Shown: one piece after another, positions 29,339 to 38,511 of the stretch
Layout of the letters: each line of letters starts with the position of its first letter
Numbering within the stretch: position 1 is the stretch's first letter
Source: Prevotella denticola
GTDB taxonomy: Bacteria > Bacteroidota > Bacteroidia > Bacteroidales > Bacteroidaceae
Direction of reading: 5' to 3'
DNA: 64,000 bases
NCBI RefSeq assembly: GCF_900454835.1
Contig: NZ_UGTM01000001.1
Coordinates: 1,860,501-1,924,500 of the forward strand
Position numbers and translations under genes: made by a program
The notes under the pieces: model-generated
Seen by the model: the letters and a program-made list of their open reading frames with translations, nothing else
The model's database searches: none
Told to the model about the DNA's origin: nothing

Positions 29339-29374
29339 AAAGCCCTCGTTTTCCTTCAGGATGACGAGGGCTTT
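29339..29374 (+). terminator. Intrinsic terminator after the Na/Pi cotransporter
   Basis: AAAGCCCTCGT (29339-29349) pairs perfectly with ACGAGGGCTTT (29364-29374), ending in TTTCTGT. Confidence 0.75.
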
Positions 29375-29621
29375 CTGTATATTCACGGACGGAACGGATG
29401 ATATTCAGGTCTTTACAAGTCGAAAAAACAATTCACATGAAATGCAGGAATGCAGGCGACTGTCCCATTATCCATATAAAGTTTCCGGGCTCTCCCGCCC
29501 TGCCACCCCACGGCATGAAGGTGATGAGCGAAGCACGGAAGATGATGACTTCCTCGCAGCTGTGCCACCCTCCCGGTGCCGTGACGGCCTTCCTGGGCAC
29601 AGACCTGACTACAAAGAGATG

Positions 29622-29720
29622 TTCCCGGCCGATCGGGAACCGTATTCCCAACGGTCGGGAATCTTGTTCCCAAGGCTTGGGAATCCTGTTCCCGGTGCTT
29701 GGGAATCCGATTCCCGGCCG
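29622..29720 (+). repeat. GGGAA-N5-TTCCC array, copy 2
   Basis: Four full 22-bp units, starting at GGGAACCGTATTCCC, with dyads such as TTCCCAAGGCTTGGGAA between units. This is the cleanest copy of the family. Confidence 0.9.
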
Positions 29721-29952
29721 ACTGTGCATTTCCGTATCCGTGCGGCCTTTCCGACCGGTCGGGTTTTGTCCTGGGAACAGTACAGATTTATCCAGATTCC
29801 ACAAAGACATCATTCTACATTAAAAGCAGATGTGTATTGCCGGACTGTTACCAGACTTTCTCTCATTGGTAAACAAACTTAAAAAACACGGATAATTTCC
29901 ATATTTTACATAATTAACCTCTTAAAAGACGCTGATTCTGAAGATTTCTGAT

Positions 29953-29960
29953 TAAATTTG
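29953..29960 (+). promoter_or_regulatory. -7 element (TAAATTTG) for the DUF6242 gene
   Basis: TAAATTTG matches the consensus, 26 bases before the start. It may drive the whole following operon. Confidence 0.5.
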
Positions 29961-29986
29961 CAGCTAAATTCAATTGTTAGTATCTG

Positions 29987-31348
29987 ATGCGTAATAAGAT
30001 ATATTCCCTCGTAGCCCTGCTTACGGCTACGTTCGCAATGACTTCCTGCCTGAATGACAACGACGGGAACGATCGTGCAAGTTACAAGGACACAGCCATT
30101 ACCAGCTTCTCCCTCGGACAGCTGAAGCAGGTGCGCGACACGGTTACGAAGGCCGGGAAAGACAGTACGTACAAGGCGAAATACGATGCGGGAAAGGTGA
30201 AGTTCTACATCGACCAGGCACAGGGACTGATCTACAACCCCGACTCGCTGCACTACGGTACGGACGCTGCCCATGTCCTGGCGAAGATCACGACGAAGAA
30301 TGCCGGAACGGTTGCCATCCAGTCTGTCAAGGACGCATCGTTCTCTTATTACAGAAGCAACGACTCCATCGATTTCACACAGCCGCGTACCTTCCGTGTC
30401 TATGCGAACGGCGGCTATGCGTACCGTGAATACAAAATCTCAGTCAACGTACATAAGCAAAGGGGCAACGTCTTCAGCTGGAAGGCGATGCAGGACAACA
30501 GCGGCTTCGCCTCCTTCACGGCTATGAAGGCCGTCAGCACCGGCGACAGAATATTTGTGTTCGGTACGGACGGCACTCAGACCACAGGCTACGTCACGTC
30601 GAAAGCTGACGGAAACAGCTGGACAAAGCTGGGACGTTCCTTCACGGCCAGTGCCTACAAGAGCATCGCCGTACAGAACGGCAGCCTCTTCGTCATCGAC
30701 AACGGAACGGTATACAGCTCGGCTGACGGCAACACATGGACAGCCGTTGCGACAGACAGCAGCCTGAAGCAGCTGGTGGCAGCATCGCCGGCAGAACTGT
30801 TCGCACTGACAGCTGCCGGCAGTCTTGCCGCTTCAAGGGACAAGGGCGTTACATGGAATGCCGAGACACTGGACAGCGACGCTTCGCTGCTTCCCGCCAG
30901 CCATACCAGTTATACCGTCTCTGACGCTTCGAACGACATCAACCGTGTGCTGCTCGTAGGCACGACCGCAGACGGAAAGAAGAACGTTTCCTGGACGAAA
31001 CTGTCGTACCGCCAGGGAGCGAAATGGTCCTATGTCGAAAGCAATGCAGACAAATACCTGCTGCCGCTCTACGGCAACCTTACCGTCGTAGGCTACGACG
31101 ATGCCGCTCTCGCCCTGGGCACAAAGGCCGGCGGGAGCTTCGGACCGATGCTGCTCTCACGCGACGGAGGCATCACCTGGAAAAGTGACGAGAGCTTTTC
31201 CTATCCCAAGGAAGCGCAGCCGGCGGCGACCTTTACCGCCGCAGCCGACAATGACGGATACATCTGGATTGTCAGCAGTACGAAAGTATGGCGCGGCAGA
31301 CTCAACAGGGTAGGCTGGAAGCTGAACCTGGACCGCATGACAGAATAA
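29987..31348 (+). CDS. DUF6242 family lipoprotein
   Basis: A 453-residue lipoprotein; the signal ends at the lipobox AMTSC. A Ser/Thr/Lys-rich N-terminal part of about 150 residues is followed by repeated blades with the SADGNTWTAV and SRDKGVTWNAE motif, BNR/Asp-box type, suggesting a beta-propeller. Function unknown; surface or periplasmic binding is inferred from the fold. It is the first gene of a closely spaced run, only eight bases from porG. Confidence 0.75.
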   Translation: MRNKIYSLVALLTATFAMTSCLNDNDGNDRASYKDTAITSFSLGQLKQVRDTVTKAGKDSTYKAKYDAGKVKFYIDQAQGLIYNPDSLHYGTDAAHVLAKITTKNAGTVAIQSVKDASFSYYRSNDSIDFTQPRTFRVYANGGYAYREYKISVNVHKQRGNVFSWKAMQDNSGFASFTAMKAVSTGDRIFVFGTDGTQTTGYVTSKADGNSWTKLGRSFTASAYKSIAVQNGSLFVIDNGTVYSSADGNTWTAVATDSSLKQLVAASPAELFALTAAGSLAASRDKGVTWNAETLDSDASLLPASHTSYTVSDASNDINRVLLVGTTADGKKNVSWTKLSYRQGAKWSYVESNADKYLLPLYGNLTVVGYDDAALALGTKAGGSFGPMLLSRDGGITWKSDESFSYPKEAQPAATFTAAADNDGYIWIVSSTKVWRGRLNRVGWKLNLDRMTE

Positions 31349-31356
31349 AGAAGAAT

Positions 31357-32052
31357 ATGATGAAACGTACTGTCACCGGTCTGCTCTTTCTCCTCGCTGC
31401 TGTGTCCATGTGGGCGCAGTCGGATCCGGAATACAGGATGGAGGTGGGTGCCGGTGTGGGCATGATGGGCTATCTGGGCGATTTCAACAGCTCGCTGACA
31501 AAGGACCTGCAGCCCATGGGGACTGTACTTGCCCGATACAACCTCAGTCCGTACATGGGACTGAAGATGAACGTTTCATTCGGAAAGATGAAAGGGTCGT
31601 CGGCTGACGTAAAGACCTATTACCCCCGCTTTGCCTCTGCTCCTTATTCATTCAGCAATTCACTGGTCGATGTAGGCATCGCATACGAGTATAATTTCCT
31701 GCCCTACGGTACCGGCCGCGACTACCGGGGGGCACAGCGACTGTCGCCCTATGCGACGATAGGACTGGGAGCCACCTATGTCAACATAAAGAACGGCGAC
31801 CGCAAGTCTGCCTTATCCGCCAGCCTCCCCATAGGCATAGGCGTGAAATACAAGATAGGCGACCGGACGAATGTCGGGCTGGAATGGGCCATGCACTTCT
31901 CGCTCAGCGACGAACTCGACGGGCAGAAAGACCCCTATGGAATCAAGAGCAGCGGACTGTTCAAGAACACCGACTGCTACTCAACGCTCCAGCTGACGCT
32001 CTCCTACAGCTTCATGGCAAAGTGCAGGACCTGTCATAACGAGGACGAGTAA
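31357..32052 (+). CDS. porG: PorG-like outer-membrane protein (DUF6089)
   Basis: A 231-residue outer-membrane barrel protein with signal peptide (KRTVTGLLFLLAAVSMWAQ). Repeating amphipathic strands such as VGAGVGMMGYLGDFN and IGIGVKYKIG support a small beta barrel. In P. gingivalis, PorG is needed for type IX secretion and its gene lies just before uppS, bamA and ompH genes, which is exactly the order here. The next gene starts six bases after its stop. The upstream frame from 31288 overlaps the DUF6242 gene and lacks the signal peptide at its start, so I use 31357 (or 31360). Confidence 0.8.
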   Translation: MMKRTVTGLLFLLAAVSMWAQSDPEYRMEVGAGVGMMGYLGDFNSSLTKDLQPMGTVLARYNLSPYMGLKMNVSFGKMKGSSADVKTYYPRFASAPYSFSNSLVDVGIAYEYNFLPYGTGRDYRGAQRLSPYATIGLGATYVNIKNGDRKSALSASLPIGIGVKYKIGDRTNVGLEWAMHFSLSDELDGQKDPYGIKSSGLFKNTDCYSTLQLTLSYSFMAKCRTCHNEDE

Positions 32053-32058
32053 TAGAAT

Positions 32059-32811
32059 ATGGTAGAAGAATTGGACATGACACGAATACCCCGGCACATC
32101 GCCATCATCATGGACGGCAACGGCCGGTGGGCAACAGAACGCAACAAACCGCGCTCCTACGGACACCAGGCAGGAGTGGAGACCGTGCGCCGTATCACAT
32201 CGGAATGCGTGCGGCTGGGCGTGAAGTACCTCACACTCTACACCTTCTCCACGGAGAACTGGAACCGTCCGACGGATGAAATCGCCGCACTGATGGGCCT
32301 CGTGCTGACCTCCCTGGAAGACGAGATCTTCATGAAGAACAACGTACGCTTCCGTGTCATCGGCGACCGGGAAAGGCTGCCGGAAGAAGTGCAGGAGAAA
32401 CTTCGTGAGACCGAGCAGCACACGGAGAAGAACGCCGCCATGACGATGGTCGTAGCCCTGAGCTACAGCGCACGATGGGAGATAACACAGGCGATGAAGG
32501 AGATTGTCACGGAACATCAGCAGGAGAATGCCGTGCCGCTTCGTCCCGAAATGATAACCGAAGAGCTGCTGGACAGACATATGCAGACGAACTTCATGCC
32601 CGATCCCGACCTCCTGATCAGGACAGGCGGAGAGCTGCGTATCTCCAATTACCTGCTCTGGCAGATAGCCTATTCAGAACTTTACTTCTGTGATACTTAC
32701 TGGCCCGACTTCAGCGAACACGACCTGCAGAAAGCCATCACGAGCTTCCAGAGCAGGCAGCGACGGTTCGGAAAGACAGAGAAACAAGTAGAAGAAAACG
32801 AAAACAAATAA
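32059..32811 (+). CDS. uppS: Isoprenyl transferase (undecaprenyl diphosphate synthase)
   Basis: This 250-residue cis-prenyltransferase makes undecaprenyl diphosphate, the lipid carrier for peptidoglycan and surface polysaccharides. The catalytic signature [13 protein letters not shown] has its aspartate at D19, and the C-terminal [19 protein letters not shown] with the EL(Y/F)F region is typical. The position between porG and bamA is conserved. Starts six bases after the porG stop. Confidence 0.96.
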   Translation: MVEELDMTRIPRHIAIIMDGNGRWATERNKPRSYGHQAGVETVRRITSECVRLGVKYLTLYTFSTENWNRPTDEIAALMGLVLTSLEDEIFMKNNVRFRVIGDRERLPEEVQEKLRETEQHTEKNAAMTMVVALSYSARWEITQAMKEIVTEHQQENAVPLRPEMITEELLDRHMQTNFMPDPDLLIRTGGELRISNYLLWQIAYSELYFCDTYWPDFSEHDLQKAITSFQSRQRRFGKTEKQVEENENK

Positions 32812-32823
32812 GTTACGCGACAG

Positions 32824-35439
32824 ATGACAAATATAAATAAGGTGTTGCTGCTCCTTGCCCTCTCCGGAATAACACTTGCGGCAGGCGCACAGGAGAAAAT
32901 CGTAAACCCAGACATCACTTATTCCGGTACGCCTAAGACCTACAAACTCGCAGGACTGGCCGTTACCGGTATCGAGGGCTATGAGGATTATGTCCTCACA
33001 GGCATATCCGGGCTCAGCATTGGACAGGAGCTGGAGATACCGGGGACGGCTGTCACGGATGCCGTGAAACGCTACTGGAAGCATGGACTCTTCTCCGACG
33101 TTTCCATCACGGCAGACTCCATCGTGGGCGACAACATCTATCTGAAGATACATCTTGCACCACGGCCACGCATCTCCACCATCAACTACAACGGACTGAA
33201 GAAGACGGAACGAGAGGACATGGAGAAGAAGCTCGGACTGCTGAAGGGCGGACAGATCACGCCTAACATGATCGACCGGGCCAGGGTTCTCGCCAAGAAG
33301 TACTTTGATGAGAAAGGCTACAAGAACGCCGAAATCAATATCCGTCAGCGTGACGATGTCGCTGCCAAGAACCAGGTAATCCTGGATATTGACGTGGACA
33401 AGAAGGAGAAACTGAAGGTACACAAGATAATAATCGAAGGCGACAACCAGCTGGGCGACAAGAAAATCAAGGGTTCGCTGTTCACAAAGGGAGCATTCAG
33501 CAAGACGCATGAAGCCGGAAAACTGTCCAGCTTTCTGAAGTCGAAGAAGTTCACTCCCGAACGCTGGGCGGAAGACAAGAAGAAACTCATCACGAAGTAC
33601 AACGAATATGGTTTCCGTGATGCGACCATCCTGAAGGACAGCGTATGGAACGTTGACCCGAAGCATGTCGACATCTATATCAAAGTGGATGAGGGCAAGA
33701 AGTATTACATCCGAAACATCACCTGGGTGGGCAATACGGTCTATTCGACCGATTACCTGTCCCGCCTGCTCGACATGAAGAAAGGGGACGTGTACAACCA
33801 GACCTACATGAACAAACGCCTTTCGCAAGATGAGGACGCTGTGGGCAACGCCTACTGGAACAACGGTTACCTCTTCTATAATCTCCAGCCGACGGAAGTC
33901 AACATTGTCGGCGACTCCATCGACCTTGAGATGCGCATCTATGAAGGTCAGCAGGCACACATCAACCGTGTGAAAATCAACGGCAACGACCGTCTCTATG
34001 AGAATGTCGTCCGCCGTGAGCTGCGTACAAAGCCGGGCGATCTCTTCTCAAAGGAGGCCCTCCAGCGTTCGGCACGTGAGCTGGCTTCAATGGGGCACTT
34101 CGACCCAGAGGCAATCAATCCAGTACCAGAGCCAAACTATGAGGACGGTACTGTTGACATCAACTATAACCTCAAGCAGAAGTCGAACGACCAGGTGGAG
34201 CTTTCGCTCGGCTGGGGTCAGACAGGTGTCATCGGCCGTGTCGGTCTGAAACTGACCAACTTCTCAATGGAAAACCTCTTCCGTAAGAACCGTGAGCATC
34301 GTGGTATCATGCCTATCGGAGACGGCGAGACCCTCTCGCTGGGCGCACAGACCAATGGTTCTTACTACCAGTCATACAATGCACAGTACTCCACCAACTG
34401 GTTGGGTGGTAAGCGTCCTATCCAATTCAGCTTGGGTATGTCGTATTCGAAGCAGACCGATGTATCTCCCAACTATTATAACAGTGGTTACCTGAACAAT
34501 TATAACAACTATCGTTATGGGTATGGAAGTTATAATTACGCTAATTATGATAATTATAGGGATCCGAACAAGTACGTGAAACTCTTGAGTGTCTATGCTG
34601 GTTGGGGTAAACGCTTGAGCTGGCCTGATGACTATTTCACCTTGTCACTCCAGCTACAGTACCAGCGTTATATGCTGCGCAACTGGCGTTACTTCATCAT
34701 GTCGAACGGTTCGGCGAACAACTTGAACCTCAACATCTCGCTCAACCGTACGTCAACCGACAACCAGCTCTTCCCGCGTCGTGGTTCGGACTTCACGGTG
34801 TCGCTGACCATCACTCCGCCCTGGTCGAAATGGGACGGAAAGGACTATGCTCATCTGGCAACCGACCGCAACTCGCCTACTTACTCACAGGAGCAGCAGG
34901 AGAAATACCGCTGGGTGGAGTACCACAAGTGGAAGTTCAAGGCACGTACCTTCACGGCGCTCACCAGCGGACAGAAGTGCTTTGTCCTCATGACGCGCGT
35001 CGAGCTCGGTCTGCTGGGCAGTTACAACAAGAACAAGAAGAGTCCGTTCGAGACCTATTATATGGGTGGAGACGGCATGAGCGGTTACTCCACAGGATAT
35101 GCCGAAGAGACCATCGGTCTTCGTGGTTACGAGAACGGATCGCTCACTCCCTACGGTGCCGAGGGCTATGCCTACGACCGCCTCTCGCTCGAACTCCGTT
35201 ATCCGTTCCTTCTCGGCAACACCACCATCTATGGGCTTGGGTTTGTCGAGGCCGGAAATGCGTGGACAGAGACAAGCAAGTTCAATCCGTTCGACATGAA
35301 ACGTTCAGCCGGGCTGGGTGTCCGCATCTTCCTGCCGATGGTGGGCCTGATGGGCATCGACTGGGCTTACGGCTTCGACAAGGTGTTCGGAACAAAGGGC
35401 GGCAGCCAGTTCCACTTTATCCTCGGACAGGAGTTCTGA
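32824..35439 (+). CDS. bamA: Outer membrane protein assembly factor BamA
   Basis: An 871-residue Omp85 protein that folds and inserts outer-membrane barrels. It has a signal peptide to about residue 22, then POTRA repeats over about 30-430 (for example ISTINYNGLKKTEREDMEKK, HINRVKINGNDRLYENVVRR), then a 16-strand barrel to the C-terminal phenylalanine (LGQEF). A Tyr/Asn-rich low-complexity segment around residues 545-580 (YYNSGYLNNYNNYRYGYG) is encoded by AT-rich DNA and is probably a surface loop. It starts 12 bases after uppS and is followed by OmpH chaperones. Confidence 0.96.
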   Translation: MTNINKVLLLLALSGITLAAGAQEKIVNPDITYSGTPKTYKLAGLAVTGIEGYEDYVLTGISGLSIGQELEIPGTAVTDAVKRYWKHGLFSDVSITADSIVGDNIYLKIHLAPRPRISTINYNGLKKTEREDMEKKLGLLKGGQITPNMIDRARVLAKKYFDEKGYKNAEINIRQRDDVAAKNQVILDIDVDKKEKLKVHKIIIEGDNQLGDKKIKGSLFTKGAFSKTHEAGKLSSFLKSKKFTPERWAEDKKKLITKYNEYGFRDATILKDSVWNVDPKHVDIYIKVDEGKKYYIRNITWVGNTVYSTDYLSRLLDMKKGDVYNQTYMNKRLSQDEDAVGNAYWNNGYLFYNLQPTEVNIVGDSIDLEMRIYEGQQAHINRVKINGNDRLYENVVRRELRTKPGDLFSKEALQRSARELASMGHFDPEAINPVPEPNYEDGTVDINYNLKQKSNDQVELSLGWGQTGVIGRVGLKLTNFSMENLFRKNREHRGIMPIGDGETLSLGAQTNGSYYQSYNAQYSTNWLGGKRPIQFSLGMSYSKQTDVSPNYYNSGYLNNYNNYRYGYGSYNYANYDNYRDPNKYVKLLSVYAGWGKRLSWPDDYFTLSLQLQYQRYMLRNWRYFIMSNGSANNLNLNISLNRTSTDNQLFPRRGSDFTVSLTITPPWSKWDGKDYAHLATDRNSPTYSQEQQEKYRWVEYHKWKFKARTFTALTSGQKCFVLMTRVELGLLGSYNKNKKSPFETYYMGGDGMSGYSTGYAEETIGLRGYENGSLTPYGAEGYAYDRLSLELRYPFLLGNTTIYGLGFVEAGNAWTETSKFNPFDMKRSAGLGVRIFLPMVGLMGIDWAYGFDKVFGTKGGSQFHFILGQEF

Positions 35440-35442
35440 TTG

Positions 35443-35492
35443 GTTTGAGGTTTGAGGTTTGAGATTTGAGGTTTGAGATTTGAGGTTTGGAC
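35443..35492 (+). repeat. Heptamer repeat GGTTTGA, seven units
   Basis: Seven units of GGTTTGA or GATTTGA follow the bamA stop codon almost directly, in the spacer before the first ompH gene. Confidence 0.85.
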
Positions 35493-35552
35493 TTTGAAGG
35501 AGGAATAACAATAATTATGAACTTTGGCTTTTAAGTAAACATAAAAAGAAAG

Positions 35553-36101
35553 ATGAACAAGAAGAAGATATTGAAGACCGTATTGAGGTGTGTTTTACCT
35601 CTTTACCTTTTTTCCCTTTTACCTTTAACCGCTTCTGCACAGAAGTTTGCACTCATCGACATGGAGTATATCCTCAAGAATGTACCGGCTTACGAGCGTG
35701 CGAATGAACAGCTGAACCAGGTCAGCAAGAAATGGCAGGCGGAGGTTGAAGCACTCAATACAGAGGCATCCACGATGTACAAGAACTATCAGAACGAGGT
35801 TGTCTTCCTATCCCAGGACCAGAAGAAGAAACGGCAGGAGGCCATCATGGCCAAGGAAAAGCAGGCATCCGACCTCAAACGCAAGTACTTCGGTCCGGAA
35901 GGCGAGCTTTTCAAGAAGCGTACAAGCCTGATCACTCCCATCCAGGACGAGATTTACAATGCCGTCAAAGACATATCCGACCAGCGCGGCTACAGTCTTG
36001 TCATCGACCGTTCGAGCAATGCCACAGGAATCATCTACGGTTCGCCGAAAGTAGATATCAGCAATGAGGTGCTGCAGAAACTGGGCTATTCCTACCAGTA
36101 A
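35553..36101 (+). CDS. Skp/OmpH family periplasmic chaperone 1
   Basis: A 182-residue exported chaperone that guides unfolded outer-membrane proteins to BamA. Signal peptide LPLYLFSLLPLTASAQ, then FALIDMEYILKNVPAYERA and a long helical, Lys/Gln/Glu-rich coiled coil (about residues 50-140), ending with YSLVIDRSSNATGIIY. The signal core is encoded by a TTTTACC-type repeat (35592-35630), unlike the two sister genes. The small size and fold are typical. Confidence 0.9.
   Translation: MNKKKILKTVLRCVLPLYLFSLLPLTASAQKFALIDMEYILKNVPAYERANEQLNQVSKKWQAEVEALNTEASTMYKNYQNEVVFLSQDQKKKRQEAIMAKEKQASDLKRKYFGPEGELFKKRTSLITPIQDEIYNAVKDISDQRGYSLVIDRSSNATGIIYGSPKVDISNEVLQKLGYSYQ
35592..35630 (+). repeat. TTTTACC repeat within the OmpH1 signal peptide
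   Basis: Runs of TTTTACC, CTTTACC, TTTTTCCC and TTTTACC encode VLPLYLFSLLPLT. This resembles the 45-bp repeat at 18827-18992. Confidence 0.55.
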
Positions 36102-36208
36102 AGGGTGGGAAAGACAGCAAGACTAGAAGAGACTAGGACAGCTGGAAAGGCTAGCCCTTTCAGATAACCAAGCAAAAGAACAACAAACAACTAAACAATA
36201 AAGAAGAA

Positions 36209-36712
36209 ATGAAAAAGTTATTTTTGATGTTGATGCTCTGTGCGCCGATGACATTGTTCGCACAGAAGTTCGGTCACCTTGATTCACAGGCACTCCTCCA
36301 GTCGCTTCCAGAGGCTACAGCCGTCCAGAGCAAACTGGAAGCCAAAGGCAAGGAATACCAGAAGCAGCTGGAAGACATGCAGGCTGAACTGCAGCGTCAG
36401 GCACAGGCTTACGACAAGACAAAGAGCACGATGAATGCCACCAAACAGGCTGAGACAGAGAAGAACCTGCAGGATATGTACAACAAGATCCAGCAGACAG
36501 CACAGGACAACCAGAAGGCTTTCAACGAGGAGCAGCAGAAGCAGCTCGGTCCTGTTCTTGAGAAAGTACGCAATGCCATCGCAGCAGTTGCCAAGGCCGG
36601 AAACTATGTCTACATCATGGAGAAGGCCGCCGGCCAGCCTCTGTACATCAACGAGGCACTCAGCAAGGACGTTACCGCAGAGGTAAAGGCCCAGCTTGCC
36701 AAAATGAAGTAA
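36209..36712 (+). CDS. Skp/OmpH family periplasmic chaperone 2
   Basis: A 167-residue OmpH/Skp protein. Signal peptide KKLFLMLMLCAPMTLFAQ, then FGHLDSQALLQSLPEATAVQ (the conserved beta strand and helix) and a coiled-coil arm up to about residue 120, then VYIMEKAAGQPLYIN. It is a paralogue of the neighbours, about 108 bases after OmpH1. The spacer between them is A/G-rich with repeated GACTAG. Confidence 0.93.
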   Translation: MKKLFLMLMLCAPMTLFAQKFGHLDSQALLQSLPEATAVQSKLEAKGKEYQKQLEDMQAELQRQAQAYDKTKSTMNATKQAETEKNLQDMYNKIQQTAQDNQKAFNEEQQKQLGPVLEKVRNAIAAVAKAGNYVYIMEKAAGQPLYINEALSKDVTAEVKAQLAKMK

Positions 36713-37077
36713 AAACAGGTACGGGAGCCTTTGCCCCGTTGTCAGTTCTCCTTGCTTCAGCAGCTTGACAAGCCCCTGTGACAGGCAAGTCGTCCCGGTA
36801 AGTCCCGCCTTCGGGCGTTCATCATCACGGTGAGAGAAATTTATTTTCTTGAAGAGAAGAAAATATTTACGTGCAAAGAAATAGTTTCTTTCATGAAAAA
36901 AATATTTTTCTTCGTGAAAAGAATTCCGGGAAGACAGTCTACGAGGTTGGAAAAGACCTTTGCCTGCCGGCGGGCTGATGCTGTTTGAGAGGAGAAAAGG
37001 GTGAGGTCACCGCACGGATTTACGTTCTTGCGATGACCTCATTTTCTTACTTACACACAGAAGAGATAATAACAGAC
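36713..37077. other. Spacer between OmpH2 and OmpH3
   Basis: No gene. A small ACGGG/CCCGT hairpin lies just after OmpH2 and array C at 36841-36928. An upstream in-frame extension of OmpH3 to 36985 lacks a signal peptide at its start. Confidence 0.5.
36841..36928 (+). repeat. 4 x 22-bp AT-rich array, copy C
   Basis: Four units of about 22 bp with core CTTGAAGAGAA, CGTGCAAAGAA, CATGAAAAAAA and CGTGAAAAGAA. Same family as copies A and B, slightly more diverged; the last unit is shifted by one base. Confidence 0.75.
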
Positions 37078-37599
37078 ATGATGAAAAAGCCAATCCTTTC
37101 CTTCGTTTTCATGCTCTTGCCGCTTCTGGCAACAGCACAGCAGAACGTTCCCGCCTTCAAGTTCGCTTACTTCAGCTACGAAAAGGTGCTGCACTCCATG
37201 GCCGATTACGCCACGGCGACCCGCAGCCTGAATGAGCTGAAAGCTAAATATGATGCCGAGACCAAGCGTTCCGTAGACGATTTCAACAGCCGCTACGAGG
37301 ACTTTCTCGACGTGCAACGCAAGCTGGAACCGTCCATCCTCCGCAAACGACAGGCAGAACTGGAGGAACTGATGGACCGCAACATCGCCTTCCGGAAAGA
37401 GTCGGAACGGCTGCTGAAAAAAGCTGAAAACGATATCTACGCCCCTGTCCGAAAAAAACTCGACACGACAGTCCGCCAGATGGGAAAGGAAAGCGGATAT
37501 GCCTTCATCCTCAATACCGACAACAACGGCCTGCCTTACACCAACCCGGCAATAGGGGAGGACATCACCGATGCGCTGATTTCGGTACTGAAACAGTAA
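37078..37599 (+). CDS. Skp/OmpH family periplasmic chaperone 3
   Basis: A 173-residue OmpH/Skp paralogue. The signal peptide is KKPILSFVFMLLPLLATAQ. Then FKFAYFSYEKVLHSMADYAT, a coiled coil rich in Lys/Glu/Arg, and ESGYAFILNTDNNGLPY at the end. Starts ATG at 37078 or 37081. It is followed 11 bases later by murI. It differs from copies 1 and 2 in sequence, so a distinct client set is possible. Confidence 0.88.
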   Translation: MMKKPILSFVFMLLPLLATAQQNVPAFKFAYFSYEKVLHSMADYATATRSLNELKAKYDAETKRSVDDFNSRYEDFLDVQRKLEPSILRKRQAELEELMDRNIAFRKESERLLKKAENDIYAPVRKKLDTTVRQMGKESGYAFILNTDNNGLPYTNPAIGEDITDALISVLKQ

Positions 37600-37610
37600 A
37601 GGGAAAAGAC

Positions 37611-38450
37611 ATGACAAAATATTCCCAACAGCCGGGACCCATCGGCGTATTCGATTCCGGCTACGGCGGTCTGACCATCCTGCACGGCATCCGCCAGCTC
37701 CTCCCGGAGTACGACTACGTTTATTTAGGCGACAATGCACGTGCGCCCTACGGCTCCCGGTCGTTCGACATCGTCTACCAGTTCACACGGCAGGCGGTGA
37801 TGAAACTCTTCGGATTGGGCTGCCAGCTGGTCATCCTGGGCTGCAATACGGCCTCGGCCAAGGCACTCCGTACCATACAGCAGAACGACCTCCCTGCCCT
37901 CGACCCGGACCGCAGAGTGCTGGGGGTGATACGGCCGACGGCCGAAATCATCGGCAGACTCACCCGTTCGCGACACGTAGGACTGCTTGCAACAGAGGGC
38001 ACCGTCAGGAGCAACAGCTACAACCTAGAGATCCGGAAGCTGTGGCCGGACATCAAGGTGACAGGCGTGCCGTGTCCGTTGTGGGTACCCATCATCGAGA
38101 ACAACGAGGCCGACAGCCCCGGCGCTGACTATTTCGTGAAGAAACGCATCGACCATATCATGCGCATCGACCCGCAGATTGACAGTCTGATTCTCGGCTG
38201 TACGCATTATCCCATACTCATGCCGAAAATCCTGAAACACGTGCCTCGCGGCGTACGAATCATCCCACAGGGAGAATATGTCGCCGAGAGCCTGCGGGAT
38301 TATTTACGCCGCCATCCTGACATGGATGCCCGTTGCACGAAGCAGTCGACAGTGAAATACCTCACGACCGAGAATCCGGAGAAATTCAAGGAGACCGCAC
38401 GCATCTTCCTGCACGAGGCAGTCGATGTGGAACACATCGACCTGGAGTAA
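37611..38450 (+). CDS. murI: Glutamate racemase
   Basis: This 279-residue cytoplasmic enzyme makes D-glutamate for peptidoglycan. It opens with GVFDSGYGGLTIL and contains the two catalytic cysteines in ILGCNTASA (C78) and LILGCTHYP (C197), the standard pair. It starts 11 bases after OmpH3, continuing the envelope run. Confidence 0.96.
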   Translation: MTKYSQQPGPIGVFDSGYGGLTILHGIRQLLPEYDYVYLGDNARAPYGSRSFDIVYQFTRQAVMKLFGLGCQLVILGCNTASAKALRTIQQNDLPALDPDRRVLGVIRPTAEIIGRLTRSRHVGLLATEGTVRSNSYNLEIRKLWPDIKVTGVPCPLWVPIIENNEADSPGADYFVKKRIDHIMRIDPQIDSLILGCTHYPILMPKILKHVPRGVRIIPQGEYVAESLRDYLRRHPDMDARCTKQSTVKYLTTENPEKFKETARIFLHEAVDVEHIDLE

Positions 38451-38511
38451 GGCTTGCAGAAAGCAATAAAAAAGGGTGTCAGTCCGTTAGATAAGAACAA
38501 AAAAATAAAGA

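Larger units (their letters stand above)
29297..29986. other. 690-base spacer between the Na/Pi and DUF6242 genes
   Basis: It holds a terminator (29339-29374), the second GGGAA array (29622-29720) and a -7 element at 29953-29960. Open frames across 29398-29882 run through the array and have no recognisable product. The base composition falls to AT-rich after 29800. Confidence 0.6.

Noticed and set aside
29398..29823. A 141-codon frame crossing the second GGGAA array
   Set aside because: It runs through the repeat and has no recognisable product or promoter.
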